Shown here: in pieces, positions 7,663 through 14,354 of the stretch
How positions within the stretch are numbered: the stretch's first letter is position 1
How the letters are laid out: each line of letters begins with the position of its first letter
Assembly (NCBI GenBank): GCA_014382085.1
Contig: JACNKJ010000235.1
Coordinates: 1 to 15,874 of the forward strand
Length of the DNA stretch: 15,874 nucleotides
DNA from: a bacterium
Lineage (GTDB): Bacteria > Krumholzibacteriota > Krumholzibacteriia > JACNKJ01
Direction of reading: 5' to 3'
Notes under the pieces: model-generated
What the model saw: only the letters and a program-made list of their open reading frames with translations
The model's database searches: none
What the model was told of the DNA's origin: nothing
Translations under genes and position numbers: made by a program

Positions 7663-8406
7663 ATGCGAATTTTGGCAATTCTCGTTTTCATCCTGGCGAT
7701 GATCGCTTTACCCGCGCTGGCCCAGTACCCCGCCGAGGGATACAGCGGCAAGGTCATCGAAACCATGGACTCGGGTAAGTACACTTACGTGCTCGTGGAT
7801 ACTGGCAAGGAAAAGATCTGGGGCGCAGCGCCGCAGTTCAAGATTGAAGTGGGCGAGGAAGTCCTGGTGCCCACGGGCATGCCCATGCCCGAGTTCAAGA
7901 GCAAGACCCTGGACCGTACCTTCGACATGCTCTTCTTCGCCTCGGCCATTCCCAGGCTGAGCGAAGTGGATCCCGCCGAACTCACCCCTCATGAGCATCC
8001 CGGTGGCAGTGAACATCCTGGAGGCAGCGAGCATCCCGGCGCTATGGGTTCCATGGGTGCTCAGGACCACACCAAGGTCGAGGAAGAAGCCGGCATTCGT
8101 GATATCAGCCCGGCCGAGCAGACCGTAGGTGAACTCTTCGAAAACCGTGACAAATTCGCGGGTAAAAAGATCCTGCTGCGCGGTCAGGTGGTGAAGGTGC
8201 TCAACGGCATCATGGGCACCAACTGGCTTCACCTTCAGGACGGCAGCGGCGAGGCCGGCGGCAACGATCTTACCGTGACAACTTCAGCCGTGGTGAACAA
8301 GGGCGAAGTGGTGCTGATCAGCGGCACCCTCACCTTGGACAAGGATTTCGGCATGGGATACTTCTACGAACTCATCGTGGAGAACGCCTCGGTGATGGTC
8401 GAATAA
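7663..8406 (+). CDS. Exported NrfJ-like protein with His-rich hexad linker and C-terminal OB-fold
   Basis: The product is 247 residues. The start at 7663 is chosen because a clean signal peptide follows at once (MRILAILVFILAMIALPALA, cleavage before Q21); upstream AGGCAGG is only a fair ribosome site. Residues 27-97 (SGKVIETMDSGKYTYVLVDT, KIWGAAP, TLDRTFD) match the small SH3-like domain seen in NrfJ-related proteins encoded near multiheme cytochromes. Residues 108-137 are a His/Gly/Pro linker with EHPGGS repeats at 111, 117 and 123. Residues 152-245 (TVGELFENRDKFAGKKILLRGQ, MGTNWLHLQDGSG, DLTVTT, LDKDFGMGY) read as an OB-fold of the tRNA-anti/nucleic-acid-binding type. In an exported protein this is more likely a structural or ligand-binding fold than a nucleic-acid binder. 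Function is unknown. The HAO-like cytochrome is 3 kb away. Confidence 0.82.
   Translation: MRILAILVFILAMIALPALAQYPAEGYSGKVIETMDSGKYTYVLVDTGKEKIWGAAPQFKIEVGEEVLVPTGMPMPEFKSKTLDRTFDMLFFASAIPRLSEVDPAELTPHEHPGGSEHPGGSEHPGAMGSMGAQDHTKVEEEAGIRDISPAEQTVGELFENRDKFAGKKILLRGQVVKVLNGIMGTNWLHLQDGSGEAGGNDLTVTTSAVVNKGEVVLISGTLTLDKDFGMGYFYELIVENASVMVE
7993..8040 (+). repeat. 18-base in-frame repeat encoding EHPGGS hexads
   Basis: Three degenerate 18-base units beginning GAGCATCCCGG, GAACATCCTGG and GAGCATCCCGG encode EHPGGS, EHPGGS and EHPGAM. The third positions differ between copies, so the repeat is kept at protein level and is not a very recent duplication. Confidence 0.75.
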
Positions 8407-8421
8407 GAAACGTATAGGGAT

Positions 8422-8454
8422 AAAAAAGGGGCGCTCTACGAGCGCCCCTTTTTA
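8422..8454. terminator. Bidirectional terminator between convergent genes
   Basis: GGGGCGCTC (8428-8436) and GAGCGCCCC (8440-8448) form a perfect 9-base stem with a three-base loop. Six A's precede it and five T's follow it, so it works in both directions. It ends the NrfJ-like gene and the aconitase-type gene. Confidence 0.92.
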
Positions 8455-8467
8455 TTGCAACTCAATT

Positions 8468-10273
8468 TTAGTTCACCAGCAAGCCGCCGCGCTGATAGAT
8501 GTTCACCTGCACCTCGCTGAAGGCCTTGCCCTGAATCACCGTGCCGTCGGCGCGGGTGATCTCGCCGGTGGACAGATCCACCTCAATTTCCTCCCCGTTT
8601 TCGATACCGCTCTTCACGAGATCCGCCTCCATAATCGGCATGCCCGCGTTGATGGCGTTGCGTTCGTAGATGGATCCGTAACTCTCGGCGATGAGAAGGG
8701 GAATCCCCAAGGACTTGAAGCAGTCCACCGCCTGCTGGCGGCTGGAGCCCGCACCGAAATTGGCGCCGGTGACTACGATGTCGCCGGGTTTGGCTTTCTT
8801 GGCGAAGTCTTCCCATCCCTCGAGATTATCGAAAGCGTACTGTCCCATCTCGGCGATATCGGTGATGGCCAGGTAGCGATTGTGGAAGATCATGTCCGTG
8901 TCGATGTTGTCCTGCTTCACCACCCAGGCGCGGCCCTTGAACTTCACGGACTTGCCGGAAACCTTGCCCGCTTCTTCCCGATGAACCTTGGGTGTGGGAT
9001 CCGAACCAAAGGCGAAGTTCACGGCTTCGGCGGGAATCTCTCCCTCATGGGCGATGACACCGGCCACGGCGCTGGCCGCCACGGTGGAGGGGCTTGCGAG
9101 ATAGACTTCGCCCTTACCCTGTTTGCCCGGGAAGTTGCGGTTGCCCGTGGAGATGGTCACCTCGTCGGGTCCGTTCATTCCAATCTGCCCGGCGGCGCAT
9201 CCGCCGCAACCGGCATTGCCCACCAAGGCGCCCGCGTCCTTAAAGATTTCGATAAGCCCCTCGTCCAGTGCCTGGCGCCAGATCTTGTCGGTGGTGGGCA
9301 CGATTTTCAACACCACACCGGGCGCCACCTGGCGACCCTTGAGCACGTCTGCCGCCGCGCGAAGATCTTCGATGCGTCCGTTGGTGCAGCTGCCTACGAA
9401 GGCCGAGTCGATCTTGCGACCGGCGGCCTCGGCGATGGGGTGGGTATCTTCGGGGTGTCCGGGCCGCGCGATCATGGGAGCGAGACCTTCGATGTCAATT
9501 TCCACGGTCTTGGCGTACTCGGCATCCGCGTCGGGATACATGGGCTCGAAGTCGCCCGCGCCCCTGGACCGACAGAAGTCGATGACCTCATCGTTGGGCG
9601 GAAAGAGCGTGATGATGGCGCCCATCTCGGTGGCCATGGAGGCGATGGTGATGCGATCGCTCAGCCCCAAGGTCTCCACGAATTCGCCGTGGTATTCAGC
9701 GGCGTGACCGAGCAGTCCGGCGGCGCCCATCTTGCCGAGCACGGCCAGCACGATGTCCTTGGGTCGCGCCAGAGGACTGGGCTGACCCTTGAGCACGATC
9801 TTGATCGAAGGAGGCAGTTTGAACCAGGTGCGGCCGAAGGCGAAGACATGGGCCATGTCCACATCGCCTAGGCCCTGGCCGAAGGCGCCGAAAGCGCCCA
9901 CGATGTTCGCGTGGCTGTCGGTGGACACCATGGTCACGCCAGGGTAGATGAGCCCGTTCTCGGCGGTCACGTGGGTACCGATGCCCGTGTCGATGTCGAA
10001 GACCTTAACGCCTTCCTTGCGGGCGAAGAGGCGGCAGCGCTGCTGATTGGCGGCGTACTTCTGATCGCTGCCCGTGGGATTGGTATCGAAGGTGAAGAAG
10101 GTCTTAGCCGGATCGTCCAGGCCGAGATTTCCATCCTCCAAATTCTTCACCACGTTGGCGCCGCCGAAATCGCGGGCTACGCGAACGTCGATCTCAAGGT
10201 CTACGATATCGCCGGCCTTGGCATTGGCTCCGCCGTGAGCGCCGATGATTTTTTCGATAAGGGTCTTGCCCAT
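8468..10273 (-). CDS. Single-chain aconitase / 3-isopropylmalate dehydratase family hydro-lyase
   Basis: The product is 601 residues from the ATG at 10273. GGAGG lies five bases upstream, and the MGKTLIEKIIGAHGG opening is like LeuC-type starts. A longer frame to 10363 reads through a heptad repeat and is rejected. The [4Fe-4S] ligands are C296 in SCTNGR, and C356 and C359 in GNAGCGGCAAG; STDSH (117-121) and GNRNFPGKQG (377-386) are family motifs. The swivel domain follows on the same chain (about 440-601), with DNIDTDMIFHNRYL (455-468) and FGAGSSRQQAV (506-516). LeuC and LeuD are usually separate, so this is the fused form. In the swivel loop the HNRYL and SSRQQ variants differ from textbook LeuD (SSREH). 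Aconitase (citrate to isocitrate) is my first choice given the citrate lyase and malic enzyme nearby. Homoaconitase, isopropylmalate isomerase or a methylmalate-type hydratase cannot be excluded. No leucine genes adjoin. Cytosolic. Confidence 0.88.
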   Translation of the reverse strand: MGKTLIEKIIGAHGGANAKAGDIVDLEIDVRVARDFGGANVVKNLEDGNLGLDDPAKTFFTFDTNPTGSDQKYAANQQRCRLFARKEGVKVFDIDTGIGTHVTAENGLIYPGVTMVSTDSHANIVGAFGAFGQGLGDVDMAHVFAFGRTWFKLPPSIKIVLKGQPSPLARPKDIVLAVLGKMGAAGLLGHAAEYHGEFVETLGLSDRITIASMATEMGAIITLFPPNDEVIDFCRSRGAGDFEPMYPDADAEYAKTVEIDIEGLAPMIARPGHPEDTHPIAEAAGRKIDSAFVGSCTNGRIEDLRAAADVLKGRQVAPGVVLKIVPTTDKIWRQALDEGLIEIFKDAGALVGNAGCGGCAAGQIGMNGPDEVTISTGNRNFPGKQGKGEVYLASPSTVAASAVAGVIAHEGEIPAEAVNFAFGSDPTPKVHREEAGKVSGKSVKFKGRAWVVKQDNIDTDMIFHNRYLAITDIAEMGQYAFDNLEGWEDFAKKAKPGDIVVTGANFGAGSSRQQAVDCFKSLGIPLLIAESYGSIYERNAINAGMPIMEADLVKSGIENGEEIEVDLSTGEITRADGTVIQGKAFSEVQVNIYQRGGLLVN

Positions 10274-10305
10274 TTCCGCCTCCGCAAGGATGGGGTTGAT
10301 ATTCC

Positions 10306-10335
10306 ATAATGAAGTGCCTTTTCCCCTTGGGGCAA
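10306..10335 (-). promoter_or_regulatory. Candidate promoter of the aconitase-type gene
   Basis: On the minus strand, TTGCCC (10330-10335) and CATTAT (10306-10311) lie 18 bases apart. This gives a leader of about 25-30 bases carrying the GGAGG site. The match is moderate. Confidence 0.35.
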
Positions 10336-10344
10336 GCGGAAAGA

Positions 10345-10373
10345 GTCTCCAGTCACCAGTCACCAGCCACCAG
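10345..10373 (+). repeat. Heptad repeat array, left arm (TCNCCAG units)
   Basis: Four tandem 7-base units read TCTCCAG, TCACCAG, TCACCAG, CCACCAG. They lie between the aconitase-type promoter and the next gene's terminator. The array faces a matching array in the opposite direction at 10417-10439. It is non-coding and produces misleading open frames (TGDWRL-type peptides). Confidence 0.75.
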
Positions 10374-10412
10374 AAAAAAAAGACACCCTCCCCCGAAATT
10401 GGAGGAGAGTGT
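10374..10412 (-). terminator. Rho-independent terminator of the thioredoxin-like protein gene
   Basis: On the minus strand, ACACTCTCCTCC (10401-10412) pairs with GGGGGAGGGTGT (10383-10394) around a six-base loop. The two mismatches seen in plus-strand reading become G-U pairs in minus-strand RNA. A run of seven or eight U follows (from 10381 down to 10374). The wobble pairs and U tract both fix the direction as minus. Confidence 0.85.
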
Positions 10413-10416
10413 TTTA

Positions 10417-10439
10417 CTGGCGACTGGAGACTGGCGACT
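10417..10439 (-). repeat. Heptad repeat array, right arm (inverted)
   Basis: CTGGCGA, CTGGAGA, CTGGCGA and CT follow in tandem. These are the reverse complement of the TCNCCAG units at 10345-10373. The array runs into the TAG stop codon (10438-10440) of the upstream minus-strand gene, so a repeat unit touches the coding end. Fifteen bases of this arm pair with the left arm with one mismatch. Confidence 0.7.
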
Positions 10440-12336
10440 ATTTGGTCAGCATCACCTTTGTCATGTCGCTCTTCTCATTCGAGGTGAAGCGAATCAGGTA
10501 GAGGCCGGAAGCCAGGGGCTGACCGGCGTCGTCCATTCCGTTCCACTCGGAGAAGTGGGTTCCCGCGTCGAGATGTCCTTCGTGCAAGGTGTGCATGAGG
10601 CGCCCACTCACGTCGAAGACCTGCACGGTGGCCATACCGGCCCTGTCCATCGAGTATTCGATGCGCGTCTTCGGGTTGAAGGGGTTGGGGTAGCTGCCCT
10701 TAAGGCCGAAGGCCGAAGCCTGTTCGTCCACGGCGGTGCCGCCCTCGATCAGGTGCAGGAAGTCGGTACCGGCCTGAAGGATCACGCCGGAGTTCATGTC
10801 GCGCACGTAAACCGTACCGCGGAGTTCCTCATACACATACTCGGGATCCAGGGGCATATCCACGATATAGGTGTGAGGTCCCACGGCTCCGGAAACCGGA
10901 ACGCCCGCAGAGGTGCCCGGGAACATGCGGCGGAAAGCCTGCATGTGGATGGGCTCGCCGTTGCCACCATTGTGCATGATGTTGTCTTCGGTCAGTGAAC
11001 AGAAGAGCTGATAGTCGCCCTCGGGGCGCAGGTTACCCGTGATGTTTACTGTCACCGCGAGCTGCTCGCTGGTGGGTATCCACTGCAGATCGAAGTTCAT
11101 GGGGCTGACCCATGTCTTGGCGGTCTCGAGGCCGGCCACCATGACCGAACCGGTGTGCTCCAAGTACCAGAAAGCATCCAGCCAGAAATCCGGCACGCCG
11201 CTTACCCCAAATTCGGCGACCAAGGCATTGGCTTGAACCGTGTTGTGCAGATACATGATGTCGCCACCGTAGGGCCAGGAAACGTGCACACGAATGAGTG
11301 CCACGTCGTTGCCCTGTCCCGGCATGTAGGCGTCTAGAGCCTGGTTGGCCTGCACGCAGGGGCCGCAGCCCGAATTGGTCCAAAGCATACCCAGGGGCAC
11401 ATGGGTGTCGAAGTAGGTGGTGAACATGCCTGTGTAGCTGTTGTTGCTCTCGTCGCCGTCGCCGTCGAGATAGCTGGAAGCTGTCACATCGTAGTAGTGA
11501 CCCGCCTCAATGGTGAAATCCGGGAAATCAAGCACTTCGGTGAGCCCGGGGCCCAGATCCGTGACATCGACATTTTCGGCATAGACCACCGAGCCCGATT
11601 CCCAGATCTGCAGGATCACGTTGAAGCTCTCGGTGCCCAGACCGAAATTTTCCACGGTGGCCTGGGGTGTGACGACTTGCGGGGCGTTCATGTTTCCGCC
11701 GTCGGGATTGACTGCGATCACGCCCACGTCATTGCCGCTGGGTGTGTAAACGCGCACATCGTCAATGAGCCAAGCGTCGCTCACACCAGCCGGACCGCGG
11801 TAGCGGAATGCCACGAAGACGGTGGATTCGCCCACATAGTCCACCAGATTCACGGTGGTGGGATCGCCGCCGTCGAATCCGCCAATGTCGTGGTTTGCGG
11901 GAGTCCAGTATTCCAACTCGGTGAAGGCGCCGGGGTCGGTCTGGCTGGTGGTGCTCACCATGATGTAGTGATGGCCGCCGGAACTTTCCCAATTGTAGCC
12001 GCGCTCGTAGAATTCAAGTTTGGGGCTGATGGCGCTGCTCAGATCGAGGGCCGGCATGACCAGCCACTCGTCCTGGCTCGCGGGATTGGTCCAGCACCAG
12101 GCCGCGTAGGTTCCGGAATGGGAATCCCAGTTGGTGCGGCTCCAGTTTGCCGTTGTCGTGGTGATTTCAACCCAGCCCACGGGCGGCCAGTCGACCGGCT
12201 CGAAGTCGTAGCTGTAGATGTCGTCGTCGCGGTCGTTGGCTTGGGGAAGATGCGCAGGCGCCGCCAGCGCAGCGAGCGCGAGAAGTAGGCTCGCGGCCGC
12301 CAAGCAGAAGATCTTGGGGAAGTGGATCGATCGCAT
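10438..12336 (-). CDS. Secreted adhesin-J / CARDB / thioredoxin-like protein with sorting domain
   Basis: The product is 632 residues from the ATG at 12336, with GGAGG six bases upstream and a signal peptide after it (about residues 1-26). In order: a choice-of-anchor J/cleaved-adhesin-like domain (40-198, ending AWLIDDVRVYTP), a CARDB-like beta domain (200-305), a thioredoxin-fold domain (310-405) with NSGCGPC (C324, C327) and a cis-proline-type VSGVPDFWL (378-386), an Omp28-like beta region (410-535), and a C-terminal FlgD-like/type IX-sorting-like domain (545-632, YPNPFNP). A DGDGDESNN stretch (291-299) may bind calcium. The CxxC suggests disulfide exchange at the cell surface, but activity is unproven. 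The C-terminal domain is the same type as in the CotH-like protein at the window start, so both probably use the same export route. Function is otherwise unknown. Confidence 0.86.
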   Translation of the reverse strand: MRSIHFPKIFCLAAASLLLALAALAAPAHLPQANDRDDDIYSYDFEPVDWPPVGWVEITTTTANWSRTNWDSHSGTYAAWCWTNPASQDEWLVMPALDLSSAISPKLEFYERGYNWESSGGHHYIMVSTTSQTDPGAFTELEYWTPANHDIGGFDGGDPTTVNLVDYVGESTVFVAFRYRGPAGVSDAWLIDDVRVYTPSGNDVGVIAVNPDGGNMNAPQVVTPQATVENFGLGTESFNVILQIWESGSVVYAENVDVTDLGPGLTEVLDFPDFTIEAGHYYDVTASSYLDGDGDESNNSYTGMFTTYFDTHVPLGMLWTNSGCGPCVQANQALDAYMPGQGNDVALIRVHVSWPYGGDIMYLHNTVQANALVAEFGVSGVPDFWLDAFWYLEHTGSVMVAGLETAKTWVSPMNFDLQWIPTSEQLAVTVNITGNLRPEGDYQLFCSLTEDNIMHNGGNGEPIHMQAFRRMFPGTSAGVPVSGAVGPHTYIVDMPLDPEYVYEELRGTVYVRDMNSGVILQAGTDFLHLIEGGTAVDEQASAFGLKGSYPNPFNPKTRIEYSMDRAGMATVQVFDVSGRLMHTLHEGHLDAGTHFSEWNGMDDAGQPLASGLYLIRFTSNEKSDMTKVMLTK

Positions 12337-12384
12337 GGATGTCCTCCATTGTGGAATTAGCGAATCGGCGTGAAACACAGGCCC

Positions 12385-12413
12385 ATTCTAACACAAACGG
12401 AGTTCACCTGAAA
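12385..12413 (-). promoter_or_regulatory. Candidate promoter of the thioredoxin-like protein gene
   Basis: On the minus strand, TAGAAT (12385-12390) matches five of six -10 bases. A weak TTTCAG (12408-12413) sits 17 bases upstream. It lies only about 20 bases after the stop of the upstream gene. No terminator is seen between the two genes, so read-through is also possible. Confidence 0.4.
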
Positions 12414-12422
12414 TGTCCTTGT

Positions 12423-13220
12423 TTATCCGACGATATCCTCGCCGCCGTCCACGCCAATAATGTTCCCGCTGATAAAACGACCACCGGGTCCGGATAGAGC
12501 GACGATGGCATCAGCCACGTCTTCCGGCGTGGTGAGGCGTCCGAAGGGATTTCGCTTCCGCGCCTCTTCGAGCAGCTTTTCATGGCCGGGAATCATGCGG
12601 AGGGCGGGAGTGTCGGTAACTCCGGCGCGAATGGAATTGGCGGTTACACCTACATGTCCCAATTCGCTGGCGATTTGGCGTATATGGCTTTCGAGGGAGG
12701 CCTTGGCCGCGCTCACGGCACCGTAACTTTCGATCACACGAGTACCGCCGGAGCTGGTCATGGCAAAGACGCGGCCGCCCTCGCCCAGGAGACCGGCGCG
12801 GTAGAGATCTTGGGACCAGTAGACCAAGCTATGAGACATGACATCCAAAGTCATTTCCATGCGATCCCGCCGCATGGCCTTGTCCTCGGTCTCTTCGGGG
12901 AAGTAGGGAAGCAGGGTGCCGAAGGCGAGAGAGTGCATGAGGATCTTCACGCGCTCCACACCGCGCTCGGCCAAAGCATTCAGGACCTCGGCGCGTTTTT
13001 CCTCGCTGGATGCGTTGATATTGAAGAAGAGCGCTTTGACGTTTTGGGCTTCGATTTCTTCCACCAATGCGTGGACGGCCGGCATGGTGGCCTTCCGGTC
13101 CAAGTGGACACCCACGATGTGGCAACCCTCACGGGCCAATGCCCGCGCGGTGGCCGCGCCGAATCCGCTGGATGCGCCCAGAATGATGGCCCACTGGCCG
13201 GTGAGTGTTTTTTCGCTCAT
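12423..13220 (-). CDS. FabL-like enoyl-ACP reductase (short-chain dehydrogenase family)
   Basis: The product is 265 residues. GAGGAG (13227-13232) touches the first ATG (13226) but lies six bases before the second ATG (13220), so MSEKT is taken as the start. The Rossmann motif is GASSGFG (15-21). The catalytic pair is Y166 and K173, a Y-x6-K spacing typical of enoyl-ACP reductases FabI and FabL; classical SDRs have Y-x3-K. The TSSGGTR stretch (155-161) before the tyrosine and the N-terminal GxxxGxG form favour FabL over FabI. SIRAGVTDTPA and the GVDGGEDIVG end are SDR-like. It would reduce trans-2-enoyl-ACP in fatty acid elongation in the cytosol. No other fab genes adjoin. Another SDR reductase is possible. 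FabL-type enzymes often tolerate triclosan. Confidence 0.8.
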   Translation of the reverse strand: MSEKTLTGQWAIILGASSGFGAATARALAREGCHIVGVHLDRKATMPAVHALVEEIEAQNVKALFFNINASSEEKRAEVLNALAERGVERVKILMHSLAFGTLLPYFPEETEDKAMRRDRMEMTLDVMSHSLVYWSQDLYRAGLLGEGGRVFAMTSSGGTRVIESYGAVSAAKASLESHIRQIASELGHVGVTANSIRAGVTDTPALRMIPGHEKLLEEARKRNPFGRLTTPEDVADAIVALSGPGGRFISGNIIGVDGGEDIVG

Positions 13221-13243
13221 CGTCATCTCCTCATCGTGGGCGC

Positions 13244-13272
13244 AGAATAGACAAGGTCCTTCATCCCGTCAA
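13244..13272 (-). promoter_or_regulatory. Promoter of the FabL-like gene
   Basis: On the minus strand, TTGACG (13267-13272), a 17-base spacer, and TATTCT (13244-13249) give five and four matches to sigma-70 hexamers with ideal spacing. The predicted leader is about 17 bases and just fits the GAGGAG ribosome site. This is the best consensus promoter in the window. Confidence 0.6.
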
Positions 13273-13307
13273 CGGGCCTTCCCTGTGGAGTTTCGGGTCC
13301 ATCTTTA

Positions 13308-13316
13308 CTAGTTTTG
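13308..13316 (+). promoter_or_regulatory. Candidate -10/-7 element of a leaderless deacetylase mRNA
   Basis: The sequence CTAGTTTTG contains TAGTTTTG, an exact match to the Bacteroidota TAnnTTTG element, ending four bases before the ATG at 13321. No ribosome-binding site is visible before that ATG. If transcription starts close to it, the mRNA is leaderless or nearly so. No good -33 partner is seen. Confidence 0.35.
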
Positions 13317-13320
13317 CATT

Positions 13321-14253
13321 ATGAACAAGCCTCTCGCCCTCTATACGGACACTGAGTTTCTCAAGCACGAGACCGGCGGATTCCATCCCGAGAATCCCGA
13401 CCGTCTCCGTTTCATCGAGCCCGTCATCGATTCTCTGGCAGCCGAGGGAGCCGTGCGGGTGACCCTTTGTCCGCCGCTTTCCGAGACGGAACTCACCTGG
13501 ACCCACGATTCCACCCATGTGGCCCTGGTTAAAACGGCCTGCCGCAAGGGGCCCACCTCGCTCGATGCCGACACCCACGTGGCGCCGGCTAGTTGGGATG
13601 CGGCACTGCGAGCCGCCGGGGCCGTGGTCGAAGCGTCACGCAAGGTGCTCGATGGAACCTATCGCCGAGCCTTCTGCGCCGTCCGTCCGCCGGGGCATCA
13701 TGCCGAGAGCGATCGGGCCATGGGATTCTGCCTTTTCAACAATGTGGCCTTGGCGGCCGAGGCGTTGAAACGCGAGGGGCTCGAGCGCATTGCCATCGTA
13801 GACTTTGATGTGCACCATGGAAATGGAACCCAGCGAAGCTTCTGGAATGATCCCGCGGTCTTTTACGCCAGCTGCCATCAGTATCCTCATTATCCAGGCA
13901 CAGGCGCCCCGGAGGAAACCGGAGGCAAAGATGCGCCGCAGGGTATTCTCAATGAAGCCATGCCCGCGGGCGCGGGCGATCTGGAATATCTGGCCTGGCA
14001 TATGGGTCCGCTGGCAGAGGCACTGCGGGCCTTCGGCCCTCAATTCCTGCTGGTTTCCGCCGGCTTCGACAGCCACGCCGACGATCCCTTGGCCGAGCAT
14101 CGTCTGAGCACGGAAGGATTCGGTCTCATTGGAAGAGTCCTGGTCGATCTGGCCGAGGAACTTTGCGAGGGGAAACTGGTCGCGGCCCTGGAAGGCGGAT
14201 ACCATCCGCGGGCCTTGCCAGAAGGATTGGAAGCCTTCCTGAGAGAACTCTAG
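13321..14253 (+). CDS. Histone-deacetylase-family (AcuC/HDAC-like) zinc deacetylase
   Basis: The product is 310 residues, a single arginase-fold domain of normal length. HPENPDRL (22-29) and RPPGHHA (122-128) with the charge-relay histidines H126 and H127 are present. The zinc site is D163 and H165 in DFDVHHGNGT (161-170) and D250 in SAGFDSH (246-252). The transition-state tyrosine is Y294 in EGGY. All catalytic residues are therefore intact. Bacterial members remove acetyl groups from proteins (for example acetyl-CoA synthetase in AcuC), polyamines or other amides; the substrate cannot be told from sequence. No Shine-Dalgarno site precedes the ATG. It is 101 bases upstream of efp on the same strand with no clear terminator between. 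An upstream in-frame start is not seen. Confidence 0.92.
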   Translation: MNKPLALYTDTEFLKHETGGFHPENPDRLRFIEPVIDSLAAEGAVRVTLCPPLSETELTWTHDSTHVALVKTACRKGPTSLDADTHVAPASWDAALRAAGAVVEASRKVLDGTYRRAFCAVRPPGHHAESDRAMGFCLFNNVALAAEALKREGLERIAIVDFDVHHGNGTQRSFWNDPAVFYASCHQYPHYPGTGAPEETGGKDAPQGILNEAMPAGAGDLEYLAWHMGPLAEALRAFGPQFLLVSAGFDSHADDPLAEHRLSTEGFGLIGRVLVDLAEELCEGKLVAALEGGYHPRALPEGLEAFLREL

Positions 14254-14273
14254 TCCGCGCTAAGAATCTTGCT

Positions 14274-14299
14274 TGTTTCGGCCGCTCTTGCTAGTTTTA
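14274..14299 (+). promoter_or_regulatory. Candidate promoter of efp
   Basis: TTGCTT lies 17 bases before TAGTTT (14292-14297). Read as TTGC-N19-TAGTTTTA it has the same layout as the promoter of the NrfJ-like gene. It shares the octamer CTAGTTTT with the deacetylase upstream region. Confidence 0.4.
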
Positions 14300-14354
14300 G
14301 CCCTGAAATCCGAATTCCACATTTCGCCAGCTTTGGCTTTCTCCAAGGAGAATC

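Noticed and set aside
7663..8406. Anti-phage or nucleic-acid defence role for the OB-fold protein
   Set aside because: The clear signal peptide puts it outside the cytoplasm, and no defence genes adjoin.
8882..9871. 329-residue open frame opposite the aconitase-type gene
   Set aside because: It lies wholly inside a conserved enzyme gene on the other strand and has a composition typical of antisense shadows (many Gly, His, Asp and Val).
4725..10273. One large metabolic operon of citrate lyase and aconitase
   Set aside because: A divergent gene (7663-8406) and terminators at 4690-4724 and 8422-8454 separate the units.
10274..10363. N-terminal extension of the aconitase-type protein by 30 residues
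   Set aside because: The extension translates the heptad repeat (TGDWRL) and the promoter region. The internal ATG at 10273 has a strong ribosome site and a family-like start.
10345..10440. CRISPR array
   Set aside because: Units are only seven bases, contiguous with no spacers, and inverted around a terminator.
13221..13226. First ATG (MTM) as the start of the FabL-like gene
   Set aside because: The GAGGAG site abuts this ATG with no spacing, whereas the second ATG at 13220 has a six-base spacing.
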